A stretch of 64,000 nucleotides of DNA from contig CANMZP010000012.1 of assembly GCA_947502355.1 (NCBI GenBank), positions 59,824 through 123,823 on the forward strand. The letters are read 5' to 3'. Each line of letters starts with the position of its first letter. The first letter of the stretch is position 1. The position numbers and the translations under genes were made by a program. The notes beneath the pieces are model-generated. The model saw only the letters and a program-made list of their open reading frames with translations. It ran no database searches and was not told the DNA's origin. The stretch comes from an uncultured Thalassotalea sp. (GTDB lineage: Bacteria > Pseudomonadota > Gammaproteobacteria > Enterobacterales > Alteromonadaceae). Positions 50,208 through 59,273 of this stretch are shown in pieces.

Positions 50208-51359
50208 ATGCAAAGTCCGTTTTTACATAATGAACAGCACATTCACCTTGACCGATACCCATTGGCGCAAGTAAACCGCAGTTTACAAGCTTGGGATGCG
50301 GCGGATGAGTTTATTGTCAATTACTTAAATGATGAAAAGCTGCTCGAATCAGATAAAAACATTGTGGTTTTTAACGACAGTTTTGGGGCACTTGCCATTA
50401 ACCTTTATGAACATAATGTGCAATTGGTGAATGACTCATACATTTCACATCAGGGCATTAAACAAAATTTTCAAAATAATTTTGTGCCGATGGAAAATGT
50501 TGAGCTTGTCGACAGTGTATCGTCTATTAAGGCGCCGGCCGATATCATCATCATCAAAATTCCAAAAAGTAATGCGTATCTTGAACACCAACTGCAACAA
50601 ATTCAACGTTGTGCAAATGCTAACACCATAATTATTGGTGCCGCTCGTGCTAAAGACATCCACACCAGTACTTTGAAATTTTTTGAAAAGCACTTAGGTG
50701 CGACCAATACATCACTGGCCGTAAAAAAAGCAAGGCTAGTATTTAGTAAGCTCGATGTCAGTAAAAAGCGAGATTTCAGTTCGGACAAAACATGGCAAGT
50801 CGAAGATGAAAAATTTGGTGATATTCATTTAACCATTAGCAATAAAGCCAACGTATTTTCCAGAGATAGTTTGGATATAGGTGGACGTTACTTAATGGAG
50901 CATCTACCCAAACTGGCTGCGAGTAAAAAAGCCATTGATTTGGGTTGTGGTAACGGCGTTGTTGGTATTGCTCTGTTAGCCCAAAACCCGGGTATTAACA
51001 TGGCGTTTTATGATGAGTCTTATATGGCCATTGCATCAAGCCGTGAAAATGTTGCCGCCAATGTGAATGACCAAATCGATGATTGTCAGTTTGTCGTTAA
51101 CGACTGCCTTGAAGATGTAGCGAGTGACAGTGTCGACTTGATTTTATGTAATCCGCCATTTCATCAGCAACAGGCCGTCACGGATCATATCGCCTGGCAA
51201 ATGTTTAAGCATAGTTACAAAACCCTAAAAAAAGGTGGTGAACTAAGGATCATTGGTAATCGCCAATTGGCCTACCACGTAAAGCTAAAGCGTTTATTTG
51301 GTAACAGCCAATTAATCGCCAGTAATAAAAAGTTTGTCGTTTTATCAGCAAAGAAGTAA
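50208..51359 (+). CDS. rlmG: 23S rRNA (guanine-N2) methyltransferase RlmG
   Basis: 383 residues with the duplicated methyltransferase layout of RlmG/RsmC: a degenerate N-terminal half (VVFNDSFGALAINL, NDSYISHQG) and an active C-terminal half with the SAM motif AIDLGCGNGVVGIAL and catalytic NPPFHQ. RlmG methylates G1835 of 23S rRNA (E. coli numbering). The conserved LQAWDAADEF and DSYIS segments favour RlmG over RsmC. Six bases separate it from yajG. Confidence 0.9.
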   Translation: MQSPFLHNEQHIHLDRYPLAQVNRSLQAWDAADEFIVNYLNDEKLLESDKNIVVFNDSFGALAINLYEHNVQLVNDSYISHQGIKQNFQNNFVPMENVELVDSVSSIKAPADIIIIKIPKSNAYLEHQLQQIQRCANANTIIIGAARAKDIHTSTLKFFEKHLGATNTSLAVKKARLVFSKLDVSKKRDFSSDKTWQVEDEKFGDIHLTISNKANVFSRDSLDIGGRYLMEHLPKLAASKKAIDLGCGNGVVGIALLAQNPGINMAFYDESYMAIASSRENVAANVNDQIDDCQFVVNDCLEDVASDSVDLILCNPPFHQQQAVTDHIAWQMFKHSYKTLKKGGELRIIGNRQLAYHVKLKRLFGNSQLIASNKKFVVLSAKK

Positions 51360-51365
51360 GAAGTT

Positions 51366-51932
51366 ATGTCGAATAAATTTTTCTCTCTGATCTTGGCTAC
51401 GCTCCTATTGAGCGGTTGTGCCAATGAACCAGAAACCATTACCCTAACCCCCAGCTTGGTAAATAAACCTATGGTAATTTACCAAGAACAAGCCGCCGAA
51501 TTAAAAGTGACCGACGGACGCGCCAAAGATCACGTTGTGCAATTAATGAATGCCGACGATCCATATACGTTCATTTCAGCTTCTAATCCAATTAGCAGCG
51601 TACTTGAACAAAAGTTCACTCAGGAAATGAATGACCAAGGTTTAAATTTGGTTGATGCGTCCGATCTAAAAATTGAATTTGTGATCAAGCGTGCCCGTAC
51701 TTTTGTCAACCAAGATGTATTGGACTACCGTGCCAACACCATCATTAAAGTGTTAGCCAAGGTAGAAAATCCGGAGCAAACGTTGACCAAAACTTTTACT
51801 CTAAGAGCAACCAGTCGCGGCCCATTAAAAGCCGATTTAGAAGAAATTCAAACGGGCTTTAACCAACAGCTGTCAAAATTAATTTTGCAGGTGTTAGAAG
51901 ACGAACAATTACAACAATTTATTAAAGGCTAA
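51366..51932 (+). CDS. yajG: YajG-family lipoprotein
   Basis: 188 residues with lipobox LSGC near residue 18. The rest (LKVTDGRAKDHVVQL, DLKIEFVIKRARTFVNQ) fits the YajG family of envelope lipoproteins of unknown function. It sits between rlmG and a cyclophilin gene, with gaps of 6 and 9 bases, and ampG lies close downstream, as in E. coli. Confidence 0.82.
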   Translation: MSNKFFSLILATLLLSGCANEPETITLTPSLVNKPMVIYQEQAAELKVTDGRAKDHVVQLMNADDPYTFISASNPISSVLEQKFTQEMNDQGLNLVDASDLKIEFVIKRARTFVNQDVLDYRANTIIKVLAKVENPEQTLTKTFTLRATSRGPLKADLEEIQTGFNQQLSKLILQVLEDEQLQQFIKG

Positions 51933-51941
51933 ACGTTTAAT

Positions 51942-52619
51942 ATGAAAAAACTCGCACTCCTTTTACTTACCGTTTGCTGTGTATTTACAAGCTCGGTTAA
52001 TGCGGCTAGCAAAAAACGCATTATTGACCCTAACAACCTGTACCCTCAGGTAAAGTTAGAAACCAATATGGGCTTGATCCTAGTTGAGTTGGACAGAGTA
52101 AAAGCGCCGATTGCGGTTAATAACTTTTTACACTATGTGGTGAGTCGTGATTATGACAACACCATTTTCCATCGTGTTGTAGCCGATTTTGTGGTTCAAG
52201 GCGGTGGTTACGACAGCGACTTTATTCCAAGAAAAATTGGCGAAACCATTTTTAATGAATCAGGCAATGGCTTAAAAAACACCACGGGCACCATTGCAAT
52301 GGCAAGAGAGCATAACCCGCACTCTTCAACAAGACAGTTTTATTTCAACGTGAACGACAACGAGAGCCTTGACCCTGGCCGAAGCTGGGGCTATACCGTT
52401 TTTGGTGAAATCACTTATGGTGAAGACATACTCGAAAAAATGGCTTTGGTTGAAACCGATTTTAGTGAAGAGCTAGGTTGGGAAGACGTACCCGTTGAAA
52501 AAATCATTTTGATTAAAGCAACTCTAATGCCAAGCGATTACATGCATATTGAAGAGGTTGTTGAAGAAATTGTTGAAGATACAAACGAAGAAACACCTGC
52601 GGCATCACAAACACAGTAA
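51942..52619 (+). CDS. Exported cyclophilin-type peptidyl-prolyl isomerase
   Basis: 225 residues with a signal peptide (cut near VNA). Cyclophilin core: VKLETNMGLILVELD, FHRVVADFVVQGGGYD (catalytic Arg and Gln), MAREHNPHSSTRQFYFN and a FGEIT end. A glutamate-rich tail of about 25 residues follows. It probably assists folding in the periplasm, like PpiA. Last gene of the rlmG-yajG run, followed by a terminator. Confidence 0.9.
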   Translation: MKKLALLLLTVCCVFTSSVNAASKKRIIDPNNLYPQVKLETNMGLILVELDRVKAPIAVNNFLHYVVSRDYDNTIFHRVVADFVVQGGGYDSDFIPRKIGETIFNESGNGLKNTTGTIAMAREHNPHSSTRQFYFNVNDNESLDPGRSWGYTVFGEITYGEDILEKMALVETDFSEELGWEDVPVEKIILIKATLMPSDYMHIEEVVEEIVEDTNEETPAASQTQ

Positions 52620-52637
52620 TAAAAATGTCGAACCTCG

Positions 52638-52667
52638 AAGGGCGCGTTTATATGCGCCTTTTTTATG
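52638..52667 (+). terminator. Terminator after the cyclophilin gene
   Basis: AAGGGCGC pairs with GCGCCTT around an 8-base loop and is followed by a run of T. Confidence 0.88.
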
Positions 52668-52780
52668 CGTAATTTTCGGCACAAAATTTATCCTAAGTTT
52701 AACCAATTCGCATTTTTGAAAATCTTCATCTAACCTATATTTATAAGTAATAAAAACAATAATAAAATTAAGGATATCAA

Positions 52781-53107
52781 TTGCACGTCGATAATTTCGT
52801 CAATGATAAAATTCAACAGTTAATTTACTACCTGCAAGCATTACTCAAACAATCCGTTCATTACACGGAAGTTGAGCTGTTCATTTGGGATATTTTCGAA
52901 GAATGGGCCCAACTTAATATTACAGATGACATGCCATCAACCACCAAAGAGCGGGTATTCTGGCACCTATTGCATGAATTAAAACTGGGGCCTCTGGCCG
53001 AAGTGAATCAGGATTTATTGCTTACCAACGAAATAAAACTTTGCGTCAATTATTTAAATGGTCAAGGCACTTACCCTATCCACTGCATTGGTTGGCGCCC
53101 AATTTGA
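52781..53107 (+). CDS. Conserved-looking protein of unknown function (TTG start)
   Basis: 108 residues, soluble, helix-rich at the N-terminus, ending GTYPIHCIGWRPI. The start is TTG with an AAGGA site seven bases upstream. I do not recognise a domain. Codon use and the ribosome site make it look real. It lies between the cyclophilin terminator and ampG. Confidence 0.65.
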   Translation: MHVDNFVNDKIQQLIYYLQALLKQSVHYTEVELFIWDIFEEWAQLNITDDMPSTTKERVFWHLLHELKLGPLAEVNQDLLLTNEIKLCVNYLNGQGTYPIHCIGWRPI

Positions 53108-53205
53108 TGTTAAACAAAAAACTAATGTAAAACCCTCTTGCCTCTTCTTTTTAATTCAGATAGCCTCATCGAATAATAATTTTTCCATTAGGCTGTACTA
53201 CTTCA

Positions 53206-54441
53206 ATGTCTTCCACTTCCTTTAAAGAAGCTATTTTAAATAAGCGTATGCTGATCTGTATTTTTACCGGGTTCAGCTCTGGGTTACCGTTATTTTTCCT
53301 TTACCAATTAGTCCCAGGTTGGTTACGCAGTGAAGGCGTTAGCCTAGCGGAAATTGGCTTATTTTCATTAATTGGTATTCCCTATGTTTGGAAATTTATC
53401 TGGTCGCCGGCTATGGACCGATTTTCATTTCCGTTTCTGGGTAGACGTCGTGGCTGGATACTTATCACCCAAATTTGTTTATTAATATCCATAGCGGTGT
53501 TGGGGTATTTCGATCCGGTAAAATCAATTTCAGTCATAGCATATATTTGTGCTGCGATTGCCTTTTTCAGCGCCAGCCAAGATATTGTCCTTGATGCTTA
53601 TCGCCGCGAATTATTACCCGATAATGAATTAGGTTTGGGTAACTCGATTCACGTTCAAGCATACCGATTAGCCGGACTTGTACCTGGCTCTTTAGGCTTT
53701 ATCCTAGCCGATCATTTACCTTGGCATACTGTGTTTATTGTTGTGGCGGCCTTTATGTTTATTGGCATTATCATGACCTTGTGTATTAAAGAAGCACACA
53801 ATGCCGAAAATACACCACAAACCCTAGAACAAGCCGTAAAATTACCATTTAAAGAGTTTATTAACCGCGAAGGCCTTAAATCAGCGCTGTTTATTTTATG
53901 CTTTCTATTTCTATATAAATTAGGTGACAGCATGGCAACAGCACTGCAAACACCATTCTTTATTGATATGGGCTTTTCCAAAACAGAAATAGGTGTTGTC
54001 GCTAAAACCGCATCATTAGTCGCCATGACCATAGGGTTGGCGGTAGGCGGTATCGTTATGATCAAATTAAGCATTAACCGCGCATTATGGTTATTTGGGG
54101 TTGTACAAATTGTCAGTATTCTTGGTTTTGCGGCGTTATCTGAAATAGGCCACAACACCATTGCCTTAGCACTTGCTATGGGCTTTGAATATTTGGGCGT
54201 CGGTTTGGGAACTGCCGCTTTTACCGCCTTTATAGCAAGGGCAACCAACCCAACATTTGCCGCAACGCAGTTTGCCTTGTTTACGGCTTTAACGGCGCTA
54301 CCAAGAACCTTTGCCAATGCATCAACCGGTTTTATTGTTGAACAAATTGGTTGGACGTCATTTTTCTTCCTCTGTACCGCCTTAGCGATTCCTGGGATGT
54401 TAATGCTGTTTAAAGTTGCGCCATGGAATGAAAAGAATTAA
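53206..54441 (+). CDS. ampG: AmpG-like muropeptide permease (MFS)
   Basis: 411 residues with about 12 membrane helices. The start (FTGFSSGLPLFFLYQLVPGWLRSEGVSLAEIGLFSL) and the PYVWKFIWSPAMDRF and ASQDIVLDAYRRELL segments are typical of AmpG. It brings anhydro-muropeptides into the cytoplasm for cell-wall recycling. The yajG-ampG neighbourhood matches enterobacteria. Confidence 0.92.
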   Translation: MSSTSFKEAILNKRMLICIFTGFSSGLPLFFLYQLVPGWLRSEGVSLAEIGLFSLIGIPYVWKFIWSPAMDRFSFPFLGRRRGWILITQICLLISIAVLGYFDPVKSISVIAYICAAIAFFSASQDIVLDAYRRELLPDNELGLGNSIHVQAYRLAGLVPGSLGFILADHLPWHTVFIVVAAFMFIGIIMTLCIKEAHNAENTPQTLEQAVKLPFKEFINREGLKSALFILCFLFLYKLGDSMATALQTPFFIDMGFSKTEIGVVAKTASLVAMTIGLAVGGIVMIKLSINRALWLFGVVQIVSILGFAALSEIGHNTIALALAMGFEYLGVGLGTAAFTAFIARATNPTFAATQFALFTALTALPRTFANASTGFIVEQIGWTSFFFLCTALAIPGMLMLFKVAPWNEKN

Positions 54442-54502
54442 CCTAAATTCAAAGAATTAAGCTATCTTGTAAATAGCAATAACAAAAATATTTGAGGAGC
54501 TT

Positions 54503-54676
54503 ATGCTAGTTCGGTTGTTTTTTATCGTCCCCATCATCATGTGCCTAATTTGGTGGGGCTATTTACGCCAAAATAACTATACGGCTAAACAAGGGTTAAA
54601 AGGTTTTATCTATATTTTAGCCTTTAACCTGATCCTAATTGGCTTTTTTACCTTGATGATTTATTTGACACAATAA
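54503..54676 (+). CDS. 57-residue two-helix membrane protein
   Basis: A short gene with a strong TTGAGGAGC ribosome site just before the ATG at 54503. It encodes MLVRLFFIVPIIMCLIWWGY, a short basic loop (RQNNYTAKQG), then a second hydrophobic segment ending MIYLTQ. Both segments are long enough to span the membrane. Function unknown; it lies between ampG and rhlE. Confidence 0.65.
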   Translation: MLVRLFFIVPIIMCLIWWGYLRQNNYTAKQGLKGFIYILAFNLILIGFFTLMIYLTQ

Positions 54677-54848
54677 GCCTTCACATCACCACTTTGGCGA
54701 CTCTTTACCCAATTGGCTGCGCATTACACAATAAATACAGTAGTTTGCGGCCTTTCAAGCTATAATACAGCCATTGCTAGCGCTTAAGACTACCTTTTCA
54801 AGGTGGTTACCGTTCAAGCACACCCTTTACTTAACACGAGACATTTAT

Positions 54849-56228
54849 ATGAGTTTTGACTCTTTGGGGTTATCTGCCCCAATTTTATCAGCCATTGCCG
54901 AGCAAGGTTATGACACCCCTACCCCAATTCAAGCCCAAGCCATCCCAGCAGTTTTAGAAGGCAAGGATGTTATGGCAGCCGCCCAAACAGGTACCGGTAA
55001 AACAGCAGGATTTACCCTTCCTATTCTTGAAAGTTTGCGCAAGGGCGATAAAGTTAAAAGCAATCATATTCGTACGTTGGTCCTTACCCCAACTCGCGAG
55101 CTTGCCGCACAAGTCGGTGCAAGCGTGGAAATGTATGGTAAGAACCTCGATTTAAGCTCATATATCGTTTACGGTGGCGTAAAAATTAACCCACAATTGA
55201 TGCAACTTCGCAAAGGGGTTGATATTTTAGTCGCCACCCCAGGCCGACTACTCGATTTGTTTCAACAAAACGCCGTAAAATTTTCGCAAGTTGAAACCCT
55301 AGTACTAGATGAAGCCGATCGAATGTTAGATATGGGCTTTATTCGAGATATTAAAAAAATTCTAGGCCTGCTTCCTAAGAACCGTCAAAACCTGCTTTTT
55401 TCAGCAACCTTTTCCGATGAAATTCGTGACTTGGCCAAAGGGTTAGTAAACAACCCTGTCGAGATCTCCGTCACCCCAAGAAATGCGACGGCAACAACGG
55501 TTGAACAAATCGTATACACCACTGATAAAAAGAAAAAGGCACGTTTATTATCGTATTTAATTGGTCATAATCGTTGGGAACAAGTGCTCGTCTTTTGTAA
55601 AACCAAGCATGGTGCCAATCGATTAACGCGCCATTTGGATGAAGACGGCATAAGTGCATTAGCCATTCATGGTAATAAAAGTCAGGGCGCCCGCACCAAA
55701 GCCCTAGCCCAATTTAAAGATGGCACCATTCGTGTGCTTGTGGCCACCGATATTGCCGCTCGCGGTATTGACATTGACCAACTTCCACAAGTGGTTAACT
55801 TTGACTTACCACATGTTGCTGAAGACTATGTGCATCGTATCGGTCGTACGGGACGTGCAGGAAGTACAGGCCACGCGATTTCATTGGTCTGTGCGGATGA
55901 ATTCAAACTGTTGGTCGCAATAGAGCGCTTAACCCAAAAGTTAATTGAGCGTGAAGAAGTAGAAAGTTTCGAAGCATCAAACCCGGTGCCTAAATCACAT
56001 GATATTCGACCGTTTAAAGCGAAAAAGCCTAAGAAACCTAAGTCAGAACATCAAGATGGGCAACGAAGTGGTGAGGTAGCCAAGGGCCACAAACCACAAG
56101 GCAAAAACAAGCGCCATGTCGACAACCCATACGCTAAAAACACCAGCGGCAAAGGCAAGTCATCGAGCCGAAGACGCCCAAGTAAAGCCAACGATGGTCA
56201 AAGCCGAAGACGCCCAGCGGGTCGTTAA
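54849..56228 (+). CDS. rhlE: DEAD-box RNA helicase RhlE
   Basis: About 459 residues from the ATG at 54849 ([13 protein letters not shown], the usual RhlE start); the open frame extends upstream to a TTG at 54774 without family support. Motifs: PTPIQ (Q motif), [48 protein letters not shown] and [11 protein letters not shown] basic, low-complexity tail of about 80 residues follows. It unwinds RNA duplexes and is involved in ribosome maturation and mRNA turnover. TATAAT at 54761 is a possible -10 element. Confidence 0.93.
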   Translation: MSFDSLGLSAPILSAIAEQGYDTPTPIQAQAIPAVLEGKDVMAAAQTGTGKTAGFTLPILESLRKGDKVKSNHIRTLVLTPTRELAAQVGASVEMYGKNLDLSSYIVYGGVKINPQLMQLRKGVDILVATPGRLLDLFQQNAVKFSQVETLVLDEADRMLDMGFIRDIKKILGLLPKNRQNLLFSATFSDEIRDLAKGLVNNPVEISVTPRNATATTVEQIVYTTDKKKKARLLSYLIGHNRWEQVLVFCKTKHGANRLTRHLDEDGISALAIHGNKSQGARTKALAQFKDGTIRVLVATDIAARGIDIDQLPQVVNFDLPHVAEDYVHRIGRTGRAGSTGHAISLVCADEFKLLVAIERLTQKLIEREEVESFEASNPVPKSHDIRPFKAKKPKKPKSEHQDGQRSGEVAKGHKPQGKNKRHVDNPYAKNTSGKGKSSSRRRPSKANDGQSRRRPAGR

Positions 56229-56240
56229 ATAGAAAAATTT

Positions 56241-56591
56241 TTAAGAATCAGACCAAACGGCAAGTTCATTGCCGTTTGGATCTGTAAAATGAAAGCGACG
56301 TCCGCCTGGAAAATCAAAGGTCGCTTTTACGATCTTCCCACCATTTGCGACCACCTTGCTTTGAGTTGCTTCTAAGTCTTTACTGTAAAACACAATTAAT
56401 ACCCCGCCTTTATCCTGACTAACTCTCGCATCGGTAAGATAAAAGCCACCGTCGATGGTGCCATCATTAAACGCTGTATAACCATCACCGTAATCCGTAA
56501 ACGACCAGTTGAACACCCCTTGATAAAAAGCCTTTATTGCCCTTAAATCTTTTGCCGGTAACTCTAAATAGTTTATTTTTTCATGTTGCAT
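56241..56591 (-). CDS. VOC-family (glyoxalase/bleomycin-resistance-like) protein
   Basis: 116 residues from the ATG at 56591, which has a GGAG site; a TTG four codons earlier is possible. Single vicinal-oxygen-chelate domain: KINYLELPAKDLRAIKAFYQGVFNW, a VLIVFYSKDLEAT segment and the RRFHFTDPNGNELAVWS end with a metal-binding glutamate. The reaction is unknown. It converges with rhlE, with 12 bases between stops. Confidence 0.85.
   Translation of the reverse strand: MQHEKINYLELPAKDLRAIKAFYQGVFNWSFTDYGDGYTAFNDGTIDGGFYLTDARVSQDKGGVLIVFYSKDLEATQSKVVANGGKIVKATFDFPGGRRFHFTDPNGNELAVWSDS
56253..56279. terminator. 11-bp perfect hairpin inside the VOC gene 3' end
   Basis: CCAAACGGCAA and TTGCCGTTTGG pair around GTTCA. 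It lies 25 bases after the rhlE stop and may end rhlE transcripts while coding for the last VOC residues. There is no T run. Confidence 0.45.
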
Positions 56592-56607
56592 GCAGCACTC
56601 CAAATTA

Positions 56608-56651
56608 ATTGGGGTCAGATGAAAATTAATCTGATTTAATCTGACCCCAAT
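56608..56651. repeat. Inverted repeat of the GGGGTCAGAT type
   Basis: ATTGGGGTCAGAT and ATCTGACCCCAAT form a 13-bp perfect inverted repeat with an 18-base spacer. A relative lies at 59219. Confidence 0.75.
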
Positions 56652-56669
56652 AGGTTTAGGTTTATGAGG

Positions 56670-57203
56670 TTAAGCGGAATCGGCCTTATGCCATTCTTCT
56701 AAGGCATGTTCAAACTGCGTGTGTGCTTTAGAAACGTAAGTTAGTACTTCATTTACGTAACCATCTGTTGAAGCCGACCACACTCGGTTCAGATAACGTT
56801 CACCTGCGGCAAAGCTAGACATAATATCGGCAAAAGCCATCAAGCCAAACAGATGCTTCATACTTTCTCTGCTATCGGCAAAGTTATTCAAATCATCACG
56901 AAAGATACGGTCAATTTCAAAGCGCATTTCATAGGTTGGTACTTTGTCTTTGCGGCCGTCCAACTCTCGTAAGTTTGCCAAAATATTTTGCAAACTCTCA
57001 GCGAGGGTTTTACGATCATTGGCCAGAAGAGAGTCATCTTTTGCGGCCGCTTTCTCACCAGATTTAAGTAAGACTATGCCCACTACGCCATAAACCAATA
57101 CGGGAATAAAATACACCCAGTTTACCTTTTCCTGATCGAGTGATGCCAAAAAAGCACCCGCTAGAAAAGCCGTAATTACAATAAATTTTGCAATATTAAT
57201 CAT
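56670..57203 (-). CDS. Membrane protein encoded with the OPT transporter
   Basis: 177 residues. Two N-terminal hydrophobic segments (about 5-22 and 29-46) are followed by a soluble helical region of about 120 residues (DRKTLAESLQNILANLREL, SFAAGERYLNRVWSAS). No recognised family. It starts 11 bases after the OPT transporter stop and so is probably co-expressed, perhaps as a regulatory or accessory subunit. Confidence 0.7.
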   Translation of the reverse strand: MINIAKFIVITAFLAGAFLASLDQEKVNWVYFIPVLVYGVVGIVLLKSGEKAAAKDDSLLANDRKTLAESLQNILANLRELDGRKDKVPTYEMRFEIDRIFRDDLNNFADSRESMKHLFGLMAFADIMSSFAAGERYLNRVWSASTDGYVNEVLTYVSKAHTQFEHALEEWHKADSA

Positions 57204-57214
57204 CTTCTTTCCTC

Positions 57215-58984
57215 CTATGCCGCGCTTGCGATTTTGACAACCGCATAACCAACACCAACTAATGCTTCACCAACAATCACACCAGCGGCAATTGGTATAC
57301 CTTTATTATCAGACCAATGCGTGCCCTTCTTACGATCAGCTATCTCTCTTAGCAAGGTCCCCATAGAGTATGTTAAAACAATATTAAACGGCAGATAAAA
57401 GCCTAAGCCAACGGTAATACCTAAACCACCCATCATGGCGGATAATAAACCACCTAATAAGCCCCCAGCAGTGTATTTTTCCATTGGCACGTCGCCACCA
57501 GTAATACCTTGTACCATGGACGCTAAAGCCTGTCCTTGTGGCGCGGGTAACTCATCACTACCTAAACCAAAGGCACTATGTAGAACATAGATAAGAATAA
57601 TGATAACGATTGGTCCTAGCCAAGCACCGGCGAATTGCCCTAACTGTTGCATACGTGGTGTGGCCCCAACCAGGTAACCGGTTTTCATATCGAGCATTAA
57701 ATCCGTTGCCTGACTCATGGCAACACATGTTGCCGCACCAACAGTTACCGCAGCAACAATTGCCTGTGTGGTTTCCATTCCACTGGTTAGCATGATTAAA
57801 ATAGTTACTGCCACTAGCGTCATCCCACTTAGAGGAGACCAGTTTGTGCGGCCAATCGCTTCAGATAAAATAATACCGGCCATCCAAATCCACAACGTAC
57901 CCAATAAGCCCATGGCAATACCACGTCCAATACCGACATTTTCGGCGGAGGTCCAAGCCATGACCATTAATAAAATAGCTGCACCAACAACCGCCACATA
58001 CAGCAGTTTAATTGGCATTTCATCACGACTCATCGCACTTTCAACTTTGGCACTGTTTTGCATTGATTTAATCGCAGAGCGAATTAATGGCAAAGCAAAC
58101 AACACACCAATCACCGCACCACCAATTAGCATACCAATACCGGTTGGACGAAACAGGCTTACACGAAGAGTATTGGCGTCAGTAATTTTGTTGCCTGCAG
58201 CATCAAGCGGTAGCATGCCGGTAATGTCTAGCATAGGCGCAAGAAAGAAATAACATACAAAGCCACCCACGATGAAAGCGACACCGCCACGTCCGGCAAT
58301 AAAGCCGACACCGACGGTCATTAAGGAGGCATAAAACATCAGATTCAAATAAGCATATTCGCGAGGAATGTTTAACCAGTCCCCCACGTGTAAATCATGG
58401 ATGCCATTAGATAGAGCCAATACATGAATCACCCCAGAAAAAAGCATCGCACCAACAAGTAGCTTGGCTTTTTCAATTCCAGCACCTGGCGATTTTAAGA
58501 TGGTTGCAACGGCAACTCCACCAGGGTAAGTCAGCCTTTCAAAGTCAATCATTTGCTTGCGCAGAGGAATAATAAAAGCAATGCCAAGGAACGCTCCGGC
58601 AATCGCACCAAAGGTCACGATATAAGGGTTTAGTTCCGTACCATAACCCATAATGAAAATAGCGGGTACAGAAAACATTAACCCCGATGAAGCCCCATTT
58701 ACAGCAGATGCGACGGTTTGGGTAACATTATTCTCCACAATGGAGCGACGGCGTAATATACCGCGCAATATACCAAAGCCGAGTATGGCTGCCAGTTCGG
58801 AGCCTTCTATTGAGAAGCCCAATTTTAAAGACGCATAGCCAATGGCTATGGCAATGATCACCCCAAGAAAATAGCCGACCAATATGGCGTGTTTAGATAA
58901 CTCAGGATAGGGACCATAACTTAAAGGTCCATCGGGTGATGATTCAGTTTTTGCATCAGGTTGTGCGATTACAGTTTCTGACAC
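57215..58984 (-). CDS. OPT-family oligopeptide transporter
   Basis: 589 residues, very hydrophobic with about 14-16 helices. Family segments include AILGFGILRGILRRRSIVENNVTQTVASAVNG, TYPGGVAVATILKSPG and MSQATDLMLDMKTGYLVGATPRMQQ. It imports small peptides or metal chelates by cation symport. It is the first gene of a two-gene operon. Confidence 0.9.
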   Translation of the reverse strand: MSETVIAQPDAKTESSPDGPLSYGPYPELSKHAILVGYFLGVIIAIAIGYASLKLGFSIEGSELAAILGFGILRGILRRRSIVENNVTQTVASAVNGASSGLMFSVPAIFIMGYGTELNPYIVTFGAIAGAFLGIAFIIPLRKQMIDFERLTYPGGVAVATILKSPGAGIEKAKLLVGAMLFSGVIHVLALSNGIHDLHVGDWLNIPREYAYLNLMFYASLMTVGVGFIAGRGGVAFIVGGFVCYFFLAPMLDITGMLPLDAAGNKITDANTLRVSLFRPTGIGMLIGGAVIGVLFALPLIRSAIKSMQNSAKVESAMSRDEMPIKLLYVAVVGAAILLMVMAWTSAENVGIGRGIAMGLLGTLWIWMAGIILSEAIGRTNWSPLSGMTLVAVTILIMLTSGMETTQAIVAAVTVGAATCVAMSQATDLMLDMKTGYLVGATPRMQQLGQFAGAWLGPIVIIILIYVLHSAFGLGSDELPAPQGQALASMVQGITGGDVPMEKYTAGGLLGGLLSAMMGGLGITVGLGFYLPFNIVLTYSMGTLLREIADRKKGTHWSDNKGIPIAAGVIVGEALVGVGYAVVKIASAA

Positions 58985-59218
58985 GGGTATCCTCCCTAAA
59001 AGGCTTTAAACTTTGTTCAGAACTACTTTTTATACTTGGCATCAATGAATTGATACTGGATTATGCTTAACGAATTCAATGAAATCGACAAATATAAATC
59101 TATCAAGTGATGTGACTTGTCGCAACGTTTTACAAAAAATTTCTTAGCTAGGCAAGAAGTTACATACAATGTGTAATGAGAATAGTGGTGAAGATTAAGT
59201 GAAGAAAAGAAATGAAAA

Positions 59219-59253
59219 GGGTCAGATACATATGGTAATTTGTATCTGACCCC
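59219..59253. repeat. Inverted repeat of the GGGGTCAGAT type, second copy
   Basis: GGGTCAGATACA and TGTATCTGACCC form a 12-bp perfect stem with a 10-base loop, between the oadB stop and the OPT gene. Same core as the element at 56608. Confidence 0.75.
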
Positions 59254-59273
59254 AATTATTGGTTTTAGCTATG

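Noticed and set aside
53712..54317. 201-codon open frame (-) inside ampG
   Set aside because: Antisense shadow of a membrane protein gene; no independent signals.
57717..58253. 178-codon open frame (+) inside the OPT transporter
   Set aside because: Antisense shadow; the sense strand is a well-conserved transporter.
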